Of a DNA stretch of 64,000 nt, positions 34,798-46,700 are shown piece by piece; positions within the stretch are counted from its first letter, which is position 1; each line of letters starts with the position of its first letter. The notes under the pieces were generated by a model. It was not told the DNA's origin. It did no database searches and saw only the letters and a list, made by a program, of their open reading frames with translations. The translations under genes and the position numbers were made by a program. Origin of the DNA: Cristatella mucedo (Eukaryota > Bryozoa > Phylactolaemata > Cristatellidae); NCBI GenBank assembly GCA_009760855.2, contig WPIO01000026.1, forward strand, positions 4,233,501 to 4,297,500, in the 5' to 3' direction.

Positions 34798-36021
34798 ATG
34801 AATCCTCGGCACGCTTTAAAGGATGCTGCCGTTGGCTTCTGGAACTACGACACACCTAAATATGTGACCATCAAGTCTAAAGCGATAGGGATCCTTTGCC
34901 GAACTATTCAACTCATCGTCATCGGCTACGTGGTCGGATTCGATCTCATCTACTTACACGGCTACCAGAACGAGGATACTGGAGTCAGCGGCGTCACGAC
35001 AAAAGTCAAAGGTTTGCAGTACACCGGCTATTCCAGCATCATTCCAGGAGACTCGGAGCGAATTTGGGACCCAGCGGATTATGTCATACCGCCACAGATG
35101 ACAAGTGCCTTCTTCATCATGACTAATGTCCTAGAGACCAAAAATCAATCTCAGTCACGATGTTCCGAGGATCCGGCTGTGGTGAACGCTGCATGCACTG
35201 TAGACACTGACTGTCCACTACACAAGATACCACGCGAGGGGAACGGTGCATTCACAGGAAAGTGTTTGAAGGACGCGAACGTAAAGAATGTGAACGGAAC
35301 CTGCGAGATACTGTCTTGGTGTCCTCTGGAAAACAGCAAACTTTTAAAAAAAAATGCCACACTGAGCGGATTTAAAGATTTTACAGTGCTTATCAAGAAC
35401 TTCGTCTACTTCCCTTACTACGACTTCCACAGAACTAACATTCTGGAACATGCCACGAGGAGCTACCTGCAGAACTGTACGTATAATTCTGTTACTCACC
35501 CGCAATGTCCAATATTTAGAATTGGTGACATTATTGACCACATTGGTGGAGAGGATTTTAGTAATCTTGCGACGTATGGTGGCGTCGTGTCCATCCGAAT
35601 TAGCTGGGACTGCAATTTAGACTTTCACGTTACACATTGTGTTCCCAAGTATCAATTTGCTCGCTTAGACAGCGGAGCCGCGGAGGCTGCGGTTTCGCAA
35701 GGACACAACTTCAGATTTACTTACAATTACGTCGAGACCGGTTCCGCAAGACGCACGTTGGTGAAAGCCTATGGCATATTGTTCATAGTCACGTGCATAG
35801 CCACAGCCAGAGCGTTCCACATTGTTCCATTCATGTTCAGCATCGGCAGCGGAATCGGACTATTGAGCATATCTTCGGTGGTCTGCGACTTTGCAGTCGC
35901 TTACCTATATAGGGAGAGAGAGCGAATACATAGGAAGAAGTTCGACGAAGTCGACGGCACAGCAATCGAACGCGTGAACAGCAGGAATAATCAACAGGAA
36001 GAGCGACGTTCAGCTGTCTAA
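34798..36021 (+). CDS. P2X-type ATP-gated cation channel, intronless
   Basis: Complete 407-residue P2X subunit. P2X proteins form trimeric plasma-membrane channels opened by extracellular ATP, passing Na+, K+ and Ca2+. The cytosolic N-terminus has the Y17-x-T19-x-K21 motif and TM1 spans about 31-53. In the ectodomain, ATP-site residues are K69, K71, F195-T196, N304-F305-R306 and K323. All ten family cysteines are present (122, 133, 139, 156, 169, 175, 227, 237, 272, 281), as is WDPADYVIPPQ at 90-100. N-glycosylation sequons lie at N116, N166, N186 and N226. TM2 is about 338-368 with IGSGIG and the C363-D364 pair. The C-terminal YxxxK trafficking motif reads IHRKK (377-381), so its tyrosine is replaced. 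The N-terminus aligns with known family starts, which supports this ATG although position -3 is T. Vertebrate P2X genes have many introns; this one has none. No poly-A tract or target duplication marks it as a recent retrocopy. Confidence 0.97.
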   Translation: MNPRHALKDAAVGFWNYDTPKYVTIKSKAIGILCRTIQLIVIGYVVGFDLIYLHGYQNEDTGVSGVTTKVKGLQYTGYSSIIPGDSERIWDPADYVIPPQMTSAFFIMTNVLETKNQSQSRCSEDPAVVNAACTVDTDCPLHKIPREGNGAFTGKCLKDANVKNVNGTCEILSWCPLENSKLLKKNATLSGFKDFTVLIKNFVYFPYYDFHRTNILEHATRSYLQNCTYNSVTHPQCPIFRIGDIIDHIGGEDFSNLATYGGVVSIRISWDCNLDFHVTHCVPKYQFARLDSGAAEAAVSQGHNFRFTYNYVETGSARRTLVKAYGILFIVTCIATARAFHIVPFMFSIGSGIGLLSISSVVCDFAVAYLYRERERIHRKKFDEVDGTAIERVNSRNNQQEERRSAV

Positions 36022-36303
36022 GACAGCGTGAAGACTTGATTTAGACTGCACAAGGCAGAAGATCTGATCGTGTGATGCATTAAAAATAGACGCAGCTAGC
36101 GCGGCAGAACTAAGGCTCTTAAAATCTCGGGTGAGCTAACCTGAGTCAGCAGATTCCCGACTAAGTTCTCATTCCTGTATTTCCTGCGGTTGCCTTTGGT
36201 ATTTGTAAATGCAATTCAACCACTCTCGCAGCTGCTTCCAAGTGTGTATAGTTTTGTAGTGAATTAGGCCCTACTCATTGGAGCTTCGCAAAATGTAGTT
36301 AAA

Positions 36304-36309
36304 AATAAA
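36304..36309 (+). promoter_or_regulatory. candidate polyadenylation signal of the P2X gene
   Basis: AATAAA 283 nt after the P2X stop codon, giving a 3' UTR of about 300 nt. No A-rich genomic tract follows. Confidence 0.45.
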
Positions 36310-39300
36310 CTCGTAATCGCAGATTTGCAGCTGCAGGTTTATGGCGTTTTTTCTTTGGTGCCACCCTAATTTTGTATGTGTGCAGAATGAGCAAGTTTTG
36401 ATGACTCTAATCATGCAAATAGTTTTGGATTGGTGAGGGCACATGCGCGGCTCCGCTTTAGACAAAGTCTTTTCGAGAGGCAAGTTACTTAGCATACTTC
36501 TTCAATGAAGGAAGCACATTCTCTTAACTTGGTGTATGAAATTCTGGGTAAGCAAATGTGTTAATTCCTAACTGGCAGGAACGTTCACAGCTATACCAAG
36601 AGGAATACCGTTCAACTAAAGTTGGTAACGACACGTGATAATGAACAAAGATTGCTGAGCAACGGCTGTGGCCACAATGCCGCACGAGCAGATAGTTGGG
36701 CGTAAGAGTTTTTCTGTTTTCCGCATTTTCAGAGGTTTGCCGAATTAAAATACTTAAGTTTTAAATTGTTCAAACCTTTTTGAGGCCATGGTAATATTTG
36801 ACTGATCATTGGTGTTGACTACTCGCACTTAAACAGCTACTTTTAAGCCTTAAATTTAAAGTAAAAGGGAAATCTAATATGTCAGCTTTCTTACACAAGG
36901 ATTCCCAAAGGATCACGAGCCTCAATAGTTAGATGTTGCCGATAGCCTTACAGATTTTCGGTTTTTAGGCGTAGCAATATATTGGGAAGCTTTCTATTTA
37001 GCTTTTTATTGAAGTTTCAGAAGGACTAATCCTTTGCATGAAGGTCTAGCTCTGTTATCAGCTGGGATTCGGTAGTTTGGGCAAAAGATTTCTGTTTACC
37101 CGTGCTGGGTCCACTATTTTCGAGCTCTTTAGTTGAGATAAAACGCACCTTTGGAAAATCATCTTGAACAGACATGCATGCTTCAAGCCTAAAGCTTCCA
37201 TGTAAAAGCATTAGGGTCACAAAATATGTAGCTTGTGCGAGCTAAAAGCTTTGATATGAATTTCAATTTACAGTTATCTCTACTAATCAATGTACCTATT
37301 GTGATGGCACATTGTGCCTGCCATCTGAGTCATTAATCTGATTGACGTTTCATGTTGATCTGAATAATAGTTTAGACTTTTGCTTTCTGTGAGCACCTAG
37401 GCATGCATGCAGTTCTAGACGTCTAAGCCGGATACAAGTTAAAGTTTTTAAGTTTTGTTTGAATTTAGTTTCCATTGGCCTGAAATAGTGTAGGGAGCAA
37501 GCGCGGTAATGCACTCGTCCTGCTAGCTACGTTCTGCAATGAACGCAGCTCAATGAGCACGAGAGTCATTGTCGCAATGGGCAACGGTCGGCTTTGAGAG
37601 TCATAGTGGCTCAAATTAAAGATTGAGAATTCAGGCCTGCTGTAGGAATAGGCACTCGTAGAAACAGCCGCAATTATTTTAAAAGACAATGTTAATATTC
37701 AAGATGTACATGCCATATTAATCTAAACTAAAGACTTGCATCGATTTCCTGTTAACCACTCTACATTTTCGCTTGCACTGTAACGTGATAACGTAACGTG
37801 ATAACCAGTTTGAGTCACTTCGTCTTTTTCCTTACTTTAATTCGGCAGCACCAGAGCTTGTGTTACATTAATTTTTCAACTAATAAACCATTAAAATAGC
37901 GGTGTAGCTCTGCAATGTTCTCTTAGAAGGCTATGATTTTTACGAAGTATAAGGAAATTGTTCCTTTATTTCATACAATTATGAAAAAACTATTAGGTTT
38001 GGAGTTAGACTTTTTATGTCCCCATTGTTTTATTAGCCAAGTCCCACTCCTACAAGATTCAATCACAGCTTTGGCAGATAATGCATTTCAGTACCCCCAT
38101 GATCGAAATCCGAGAGCTTATTTCTAAATAAAAGCTTCTATTTGATAGAGCTTCCGAGTGTTGATTTGTCTGAATCAGGGAAAGGCTCGAGTTAAGAGTG
38201 AACAACAGACGTTAGGCGTTGATTAGTTTTTTCCTTTTTCTTGATTGATTAAATCTTGTTTCTCTCGATCCTGAAAAGATAGTGCCGAGCTTGCTTTAAG
38301 GCAATCTTAGCCTGAAGTTTAAAAAAGGCAGCGATGTTCTTAAATTATTGGTCGCATTAACCCAGGAATGCAAAAATTACTTGCACTGTTTCGGAAAAGC
38401 ATATCAGGACATTGAGTCGCCTTCAAATTGGCTTGATCGTGCAAGGACTGCAGATACGATTGACTGTTTTCTATCCATCCTCCTAAGAGGCATTTCTAGA
38501 GTCTAACCCATAAAGATTACATCTATTCCGAACCCCGGTTATGGTTTGGAGTAACTCGTTGCGATACACACTGTCGTTAAAAAGCGAAAACTTTAGCTTA
38601 CATAACCCCGTGGTTTTACAAGAGCTACATTTCCTACACAGCTGGCTCAGCACAAAACCTTACGGGTAGCCCAATCTGTGGGGCTGTCGATACCCGAACC
38701 GAAAAAAATTATTGCTCTGTTAAAAACTTTGATCCCATGTCTGAGTCAAGACGGCTTCCTGGAAGCACTGGCGACATTTTGTAGCAGCTGCTGGTAAGGG
38801 GTCATCAGATCACTGGTGGTCGTGCCCCTGAATTCCAATGAACTCCCGTGGTAACTAAATGACTCCAAAGCTGGAGGACCCATAAGCCTATATAGCTATA
38901 TAGATCCCCAGGCTTGGCTAGTTGTATGTAGCCAGTTGATTTTTGAGATTCATCTTAGGTCTTAAAAGTGCTACAATCTGTTAATGCACGTATCCCGTAA
39001 CTTTGCACCGCCCCAGACACCCAGGCTAGGGAATGAACCCTGTGGACCGTCTACGAATGACTGCACTAATAACAGCTGCTGAAATTACATAGGTATATGT
39101 GAATATGGCTGGGCAGTCTTTATAGGAGTCAAAAAGTGCTTCAGCCTTGTATTTTTAAGCATAGAAAGAGTATTTAAACTATACATTTATATGCCCATTG
39201 TAAGTTCGCATATGGTTTTTCTTATCCTAAACATTGTGTCTGCATTAACGTATAAGAAGAGGTTTATTCGGCTATTAGCAATGTATGTCACTAGAGGCAA

Positions 39301-40861
39301 ATCTTTAAATGGAACTATATTTAAAATAGCCAAGCTAGATAACTAGCTTCATTCACGATTACACAATTAAGACCTGAAAACCTCATGGATGTGGGGGGTC
39401 CAGAAGGAGGTCTTGCAGGCTACAACTTCTGAAGATTAATAGACAGTGCAGAAAAACCTTTTACAAAAAGTAAAAGATGGCTCAACAGAGTTATTTTTCA
39501 GCTGTAGAGTAGCTCACTCAACGGTCACCTCCCTTGCTCCAGGAAACAAAGGAAGGACTTTCTATTAAAGGAATTTAACTTCGACATTAATCGTGAAGTG
39601 AAATGATTTCACCTTCATGCTCCCGTGCAGAGAAATTCCTAATCCACCGAAGTAGGGCAACGATGGTAAATATCAACCGAGGAGAGAAACATCGTGGGTG
39701 ACAGAAGGTATCTGGCAAAGGTACTCTAAAGGCTGCCCGCAAATGTTGCAACGTCCAAGAGTACGCATGGGTTGTGGTATGGTGGCTTTTGTTATCGATA
39801 TCGTCATTACCACTGAATCTATTGCTAATTATACTTCTAGATCTGGCATTACAACTTTGATGCCAAGCCACTGCAGCAGTAATTCAATCAATGTCACTGG
39901 GTGGATTAAGTAGTATTAATTGTAAAGGTAAACAAATGGTCACGTGATGGTTCTGAAAGATTGCAATACTTTGCAAACGTGATTTCACTTATCTGTGACA
40001 CTGCTTGGGCATGTGATCATCGCGTTAGATAACAAGTATTCGCCTAATTCTTCTAAACAGAGCAATATTAGGCTAGACTAAAACTAGCTAATAGCCTTGG
40101 GCAGCTCTCCAACGTCTAGTCTTAATAAGTACACGGCAGGCAGGGCATCTTGTGCTACGAAAGCACCTCAGTCGAATAGCTTCAGTCACTTTTTCGCAGT
40201 GTCTAGAATTGGAGAAGACGTTCTGATTCCTGGCAGCATTTAGCTCCAGCTTGACCCACGGTGACCCAGTGGTCACCAACTTCTCCATCCCCAGGCGAGC
40301 AGCTCAGCAAGCATCGAGGATCAACTCGATTTACTCCAGGCCAACGAAGAGACGAGGCATCAACGGCTAGTCAGCTTTACTTGCTAGCGGGATCAGCAGC
40401 AGCGGCCACTTCTTTTGGTGCCTACCTACCCGTGGGCGCAAGTTCAACGTACTTGTAGCCCTTGGCCCACGACTCCTAGTAGTCAAATGTAATTTAGGTG
40501 CTTCCATCCCTATTGAAATCCTAATGGATGCATTAGCCGGCGGCTTGCCAGCTGCTTATGCTAATGCATTTTGTGTTGGTCGGTTATCCTGTGAAGGCTA
40601 TCACACTGTAGCGTTAGCTTTTAGCATAACCTAAGTAGCAACATCCGTCGGTTCTGCGAACGCACACGATGCACTCAGACAATCTTGATCACTTGTGCAG
40701 GTACCACCATTTTCGCAGCAGCTGTTGATATCATAACGGAAACCTACAGGAGTTTGCACCACCCCTAAACCTCTGAACATGGAGTAATGCTTGGTGGCCC
40801 AAACTCCATCCCCTGTTAAACGAGCGCAGCCGTGTCAGATATGAACACACATAATATAAAA
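36310..40861. other. no recognised gene downstream of the P2X gene
   Basis: About 4.5 kb without recognisable coding sequence or repeat family. The only local structure noted is a perfect 13-bp tandem duplication, GTAACGTGATAAC twice, at 37,780-37,805. Confidence 0.45.
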
Positions 40862-43075
40862 AATACATTTGTTAAAGCGCACGCAATTAACCACATCTTT
40901 TTTTCACTTTACATTTGCTGAGAAGGAATAATGATTGAATGGTTAGAGGTAGCAGCTCAATCACAACAAGCATAAGATGGTTAGAGGTTACATGCTCAGG
41001 GTCAGCATGCAAATATAGTTAATGGCTGCACTCAAAGAGCCTGCAGGCATAGGTTTATATAAATAACGTATTGCATGGATCCCCTAAACGCTGTGATAAA
41101 TAAAAATGCATTGTTAGTATAATTTATGAATTATTATTATAATATTGTAGTATATATTATCATTATATATATATTATATATATGTATAATATATATATAC
41201 ATATAATAATATATGTATATATATATTATAATAAAATATAATAAAATAAAATAATAACTATAAATAGTATATATATATATTATATATATATATATATTAT
41301 ATATAATATTATATAGTATTACATTTTTTATTATAGTTTATGAATAATAATGCGTTTTCAGCTTCTTTTCAAATGTCATCAAGCCAAGTATTGTCGTGAT
41401 GCCAGTCAGAAACGAGTTTCAAGCTTTGAGAGCACAAGAATGAAGACGGTCTATCAAAGATATGAGGTTTCTACGAGGTATAAGCAGGCGATTAGATCCC
41501 GAAAATTGGGTGGTACGATAGCAAGCCTGGTGGGGGAGTAGGTCTGATAAATATGCTGGAGCCAAGAATCGTGGGACCTAAAGGTGAGTGACAGTTCCTT
41601 GGAGTCAATGCGTTGTCGACTGGGAGCAAGTGCTGGTCGGTGAGTAGTGGGGTGATTTAGCAACTTTTGTGCTCACGGTAGATGTGCCTAGCTGAAGAGT
41701 TTGGCACCAACAAATTGCACCTGATTGCGTAGGCCGGTAAACCAGCAAGCCGTGAGATACAGAAGTCGAGACGGGACTGCACAAATTCATGGACCAATTA
41801 AGATGTGGTGTCCCTTCTTAAACAAGGTCGATATTTAAATATTTTATTCAGCTGAAAGAAGGCAATCGCAACTACGAAGCTGATGCGTTCGTCTAATAAA
41901 AGGCCACCTTGTAACTGGACACTTGGATTTTGTGCAGATTCACCAGCTGATATGCTGGCAGAGCCATTTTTGAGCACTATGTATAAAGGTTTTTGAGTCA
42001 CACGTAGTTTGTCCGTAAGTACTGATTTGGTATTATCATCCAATTTTAAAACTTTGCTGCTATCCATTTTTGGATATCATTAATACGTATAGCAATGGAG
42101 TTGAGAGAATTCCATGTGACGAAGGGCTGGGATTGATCAAAGCAAAGGTTTAACTAAGTGTCATCTGCACAGACGTGAAAGCCTAGATTGTTCCTGGAAA
42201 TCTAACCTGCAAGTGGGAGAGTATATAAAGCGTGAAAAGCACCAGACCAAGAAGAGAGCATTGAGGTATCTTGTACATAAGCCGTTCTTTGGAAAATTTT
42301 TGCCCATTCACATCACTACTCTGGAGTCCCCCACTGAGATAGGACCTGTAACATTGCAGTGCAGTACCAGCGATGGCCAGGCGAGGTAGGAGCCACTCGA
42401 GTATGACTTGGCGATCGCTAGTGTGAATCAAAACTGCCGAAAGATCTAGCAAAACAAGTAGAAATACTTTTACCTAGGCTGCATACCTAAGTAAGTCGTC
42501 GTACACCCGAAGCAGCACTGACTCTTTTGAGTGACTATATCTCAAAACCAGCCTGGAACTTATAGGCTAGGTATAAAGTTTCAATCTAGAACTTCAGCTG
42601 ATCTGCCGCGACTCCATGTCCTTGATAGGAACGGCAGAAGGGGGACTGTGAAGAAGTTGATTAATTTTTCTCGGTCATATTATCTACTGGCCCCCCTCAG
42701 TGTAGACATTGAAGTGCTGCATTGAGTTTAGGGACGGAATTTCAGGGGGTTGCTGCCAACTTAGGGATGGGCTCCCTGATCTTGTCTATCTTGCTGACAA
42801 AATAAGCTGGAGAAAGGATCAGCTTAGATCAGCACATAGATCACCAGGTAAGGAGGTAATGTGGAAGCGATTAAGGAGATGGTTGATAGTAGACATCAGC
42901 ATTTTAGCATCGTGCATCTGTAATTTAACAATGTTTTTTTTTATAGAAGCTAGAGTTGGCTTTTTTAAGATAGGTTGGTGCGATCCATAGTAGCACTCGT
43001 CTGCCTATCAATGGACAGTCAGTCCCGATCCGTTGTATAATTTTTCAGTACCACTTGCTGATAAAACCGCTCTAA
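40862..43075 (-). mobile_element. LINE-A copy 9: decayed RT, linker and 3' UTR with AT-rich insertion
   Basis: The minus-strand order is linker (43,075-42,480, matching 53,262-53,600 of copy 10), RT remnants (42,452-42,183, with LDLSAVL for the usual LDLSAAFD), C-terminus (about 42,120-41,350) and 3' UTR to 40,862. The terminal hairpin is degraded. A 230-bp AT-rich block at about 41,110-41,340 interrupts the 3' UTR. Frames are broken throughout. Confidence 0.8.
41110..41340. repeat. AT-rich insertion inside LINE-A copy 9
   Basis: TA/ATT-rich block flanked by similar words, AATAAAAATGCATTG on the left (about 41,099) and AATAATAATGCGTTT on the right (about 41,344). These could be a target-site duplication of an inserted AT-rich element, or simple-sequence expansion. 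Confidence 0.5.
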
Positions 43076-43189
43076 TTTCCACGTCTTGCATCTCATGTAC
43101 ACCTCTGGGCACAACTAACCTACTAAGCACAGAGGACTGTGTCCAGCGAATTACTATTACACATTGCAGGACACTTTGATGCACCATTA

Positions 43190-45720
43190 CAGGCTATTGT
43201 ACAACCAGCCATTTTACTATAAAAGTCAGGGAACAAAACTGCGGTTTTGATTGAAAATTGTACAGAACGATTTTTATTGGTTAACCCAGAGAAGTTCACT
43301 CAATTTTGCTTGCCCGTCTTCGCACCATGTCCTGAAATTGCCCAGATCATCTGCCATTTCTGAAAACTCTCAATGCAACTACGCTTTTAATTATAAAGAA
43401 CAGTGTTTCCAGTTTATATAAGAAATCCTATGCGACTGTGCTTGTGCGTTCTCAAGCTATGGCCCGGTCAAAATGGCAGCCCAAAACATTAGAACGGCTA
43501 TAAAGCTGACTTCCCACAAAAAGCTATATGCAGCCGTGGTTTCGATGTCAAATGATGGAAAGCAGTATTTCAAGTTGACGCACCAAATTTCAGGCAACTG
43601 TGCATGAGGGTTCTCAAGCTATGGCTTCCAATAATCCTGGCCAGCAAGCCTCTGAGCATAATCCAACTGCGACACTGCTGCCGTTTCCACGATAAGCGTC
43701 GAGCAGCTTTGAATTTGAGTATGCACACAACAATAGTGCACCGGCTTAATCTTCAAAATTTAATCCAACTGAATGCGGCCTATTTACGCTATGGCATTCC
43801 GTGGCCCGGGCCAATTAGCCTCCCAATGCGACTGGACAGCAATGCAGCTGCGATTTTCATAATCAGCGTTGAGAGACTGTGGTTTTGATTCCACAGGAGA
43901 GAAAACAGTGGTCTGACTCTACTCACAAAATTGTGAGCATTTGTACCAGTGCGTTCTCAAGCAGTTAGGTCTAGCAGTTTGGACTGCCATGGGATTTTGA
44001 ACTGCGATACAGCTGCCATTTCAATAACAAACGTCGTACAACTGTGATTTTGGTGCGACTTTATAGAAAGACTGCGCCCTGGATTAGTAAACTAAATTTT
44101 CTAGCACATTGTATGGGCTTTTTAATCCTAAGGCTATCGACTGCCCCGGGCCAGCGAGCCTCCCAAAGTATTCAAACGCGAAAACAGCTGCTCATTCGGC
44201 AATAGGCACATCGCAACCTGTTTGTATTCAAAACTATAAAAAACTGTTTTCCGCGTTCTCCTTTAAAATTCACACGAATGCTCAAGGGTGATTTAGAGCT
44301 TCGGCCGTAACTGGCGTGGGCCTACCGGCCTCCCTACATATTCAAACTACGATGCAGCTGCCATTTCCAGTGTAGGCTTTGAGCTATTGCCGTTTTGATT
44401 CAATGTTACAGAAAAAGTGTTCCGGTTTTATCCACTAAATGGCTTGACATTGCGCATGCCTTTGAGAATGCTACGGCCTTTGAAGGCTCTGGCCATCAAG
44501 TCTTCGTATTCATTCGAACTGCGATGCAGCAACCATTTTCAAAATAGGCGTTGCTCTACTGTGTTATTGATTTCAAATTTACAGACAAGGTGTTTATAGT
44601 TTGCCCGCAATATTCATTAACATTAGGCACACGTGTTGTACCACAATTGCTTCCGGTGGTCTAGGCTATCAAAGGCCGTAGTATTGTAATGCCTCAGCCC
44701 TATTGCGAGAAATGTGATGGGTAAACTCATTACATTGGCTTTTATAAAAAATAACCTGCCAATAGTTTCGCGACTCCTATTTATATAAAACGGTAGCTGA
44801 GTTTCAGTACAAAAATGAAGAGTGAATAGGGCCATAAAAGGCCATTATGAGAGAACCCGGATACCCAATGGCTCGAAATTGCGTGGGTTGACCCGGCGCA
44901 CTGGTTTATGTAACTTGGCATCGAAAATGAAGCTGCCCAAAGTTTATTGTAGAAATGGCAGTTCTGCCGCTGTTTCAAATTATAGCGAGGCTGGCTTGCT
45001 CGGGTCATTCAAAGTCATTGCAAAGAAATCCGCCCTTGCACAGTCGTATGAAATTTGGAAGGTTAGCCTAAAGCACCTTTTTCTATAATGTGGGATCGAA
45101 CTGCAGCCACGCGACGCTTCGATAGAAAAACGGCAGCTGCGTCACATTCCGATTATGTTGGGAGGCTAGCTGGCCAGGGAATTTGGGGGCAAAAACAGGA
45201 GCAAGCGCAAGGCCAATAGACTGACTTTTGATGGGTGTACCTGGCATAATGTTCTCTACAATTTTAAAATTAAAACCTCTGTTGCACAAAGTTTTTGGCG
45301 AAATGGCTGCTTTATTGCAGTTATAATGTTCTGGGAAGCCATTTTGGCTGAGCCATAGGAGGCAAAACATGAAAAAGCGCAGTTTCAATTGCATGGAATT
45401 TTGGGAGATTCTAAACTTTGTATACTGTTCTCTATAAATATAAATGCAAACCGCACTTGCGCAATACATTTTCTGGAAAAGACAGTCGTATCGCCTTTTG
45501 AATTTTTAAAATTCATGATGGTCCGGGCCATTTTAGGACACAGCACAAGAACGGACAAATTCGCGTGAATAAAATTTGGTGGGTACACCCGTAACACCAT
45601 TCTGTATAACTGGAAATTATAACCGCAGTTTAGTTTTCTGATGTTTATCGTGGCAATGGAATGCCATATCGCAGTGTATCGCTGCAATTTGAAGTGCCAG
45701 GAGGGCAAGTCTTGGAAAAA
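43190..45720. repeat. diverged ~170-bp satellite array that inverts at about 44.6-44.8 kb
   Basis: In plus orientation the anchor word (G/A)CAGCTGCCATTT recurs at about 43,205, 43,351, 43,504, 43,673, 43,844, 44,009, 44,184, 44,353 and 44,526. Spacing is 165-175 bp from 43,504 on, and the first two are less certain. Shared unit words, in order, are GGCGTCGAGC, CTGTGGTTTTGATT, TTTACAGAAA, GTTCTCAAGCTATGGC, CCGGGCCAGCAAGCCTCCCAA and TTCGAACTGCGAT. From about 44,790 the same unit appears reverse-complemented, with anchors at about 44,792, 44,956, 45,132, 45,304, 45,482 and 45,658. Units are very diverged. Apparent open frames here come from the repeat. Confidence 0.8.
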
Positions 45721-46534
45721 ACCTTCAAGCAGGAAAGTCATTTACGTGATATAAGTAAAGATCGGGCCTTCCGAAAAACCGACAACTTCCCATTTCACGC
45801 GTCTGCCTCATCTTTCCTGCCTTTAACGTCAAACTCCTCAACAATATCTGCTTCAAAATCTTTCCTTTAGCATGTAATAAATATTGAAAACAATAGCTGG
45901 ACTCGCTATTGTTTTTCATTACCGTATCCGCAATGTTGGCTGCACGCCAAAACAATAGTTTTGATATCCGAAGAGCCGATGTCAACACGTCACTAGTGTG
46001 ATAAAGCTTAGACAGCAGGCTGCTTAACTGTAGAGCTTTACGGAAATATTTCCAAGAGGTTTCAAGGAAACGCGAACAAAAACACCTCACACTTTCTAAA
46101 AACTTGCTAACGTAAATATTTGCGACGTTTTAACTGTCCAGTTTAAGTAATAACTATTTATTTAGACGACATCGGAAAAGTTGTAGCTCATTTTCCCAGA
46201 AACTCCACCATGAATCTGTAGACATGACTGGGAACGTGTTCTCGTCAAGCAAATATAGTAATGCAATCCACTGATTATGTCCTTGCCCATCTCGCTATAC
46301 GACACTAACCGCACATCGCTCAAGAATCTCGCCCATCTTAACAGTAACTGGCGCAAAAGAAGGAACACCTTGAATGTGACTCCCACAAACTTCTATTTCA
46401 TTAGCCCAGTGGACCCTCTGCTGGATTCCCGGCAGTCACCTTGAAGATCTGTCAGGCTTCAGCTAAAAGACCAATAGGGGGCTCGATTGATGCAGCTCGT
46501 CGGCACTTCACCGTGGTCCGCTGCAACGCGTAGA
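45721..46534. other. no recognised feature
   Basis: Unassigned AT-rich DNA after the satellite. The minus-strand open frames at 45,725-46,090 and 46,162-46,386 carry no recognised domain. Confidence 0.45.
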
Positions 46535-46700
46535 TTTCTGTAGTTGGTTCACCAGCATAATTCACACAGTGGCAGGCAAGCTTCAACGGCTATCTCCGCC
46601 GCTGGTGATTAGCAATACAGAATCCTTCAACTGCAGGATTCGATCCCACGGCCTCGGTCAATAAAGCCAGCTACCGGGCTACTACGGTCCAAGCAACAAT
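46535..46700 (-). mobile_element. SINE-alpha copy 5, old
   Basis: On the minus strand: TAGCCCGGTAGCTGGC, then GACCGAGGCCGTGG, the B-box GGATCGAATCC near 46,645, and body words GCGGAGATAGCCGTTGAAGC. Diverged, with a shortened A-to-B region. Confidence 0.55.

Noticed and set aside
35151..35541. Antisense frames within the P2X gene
   Set aside because: Shadows of the real coding sequence on the opposite strand.
40245..40320. tRNA-like segment (GACCCAGTGGTCACCAA)
   Set aside because: Only a weak A-box-like word, with no B-box at proper spacing and no SINE body.
45083..45741. Overlapping minus-strand frames of 118-128 codons
   Set aside because: They fall inside the inverted satellite array, and the encoded words repeat with the unit, so they are not genes.
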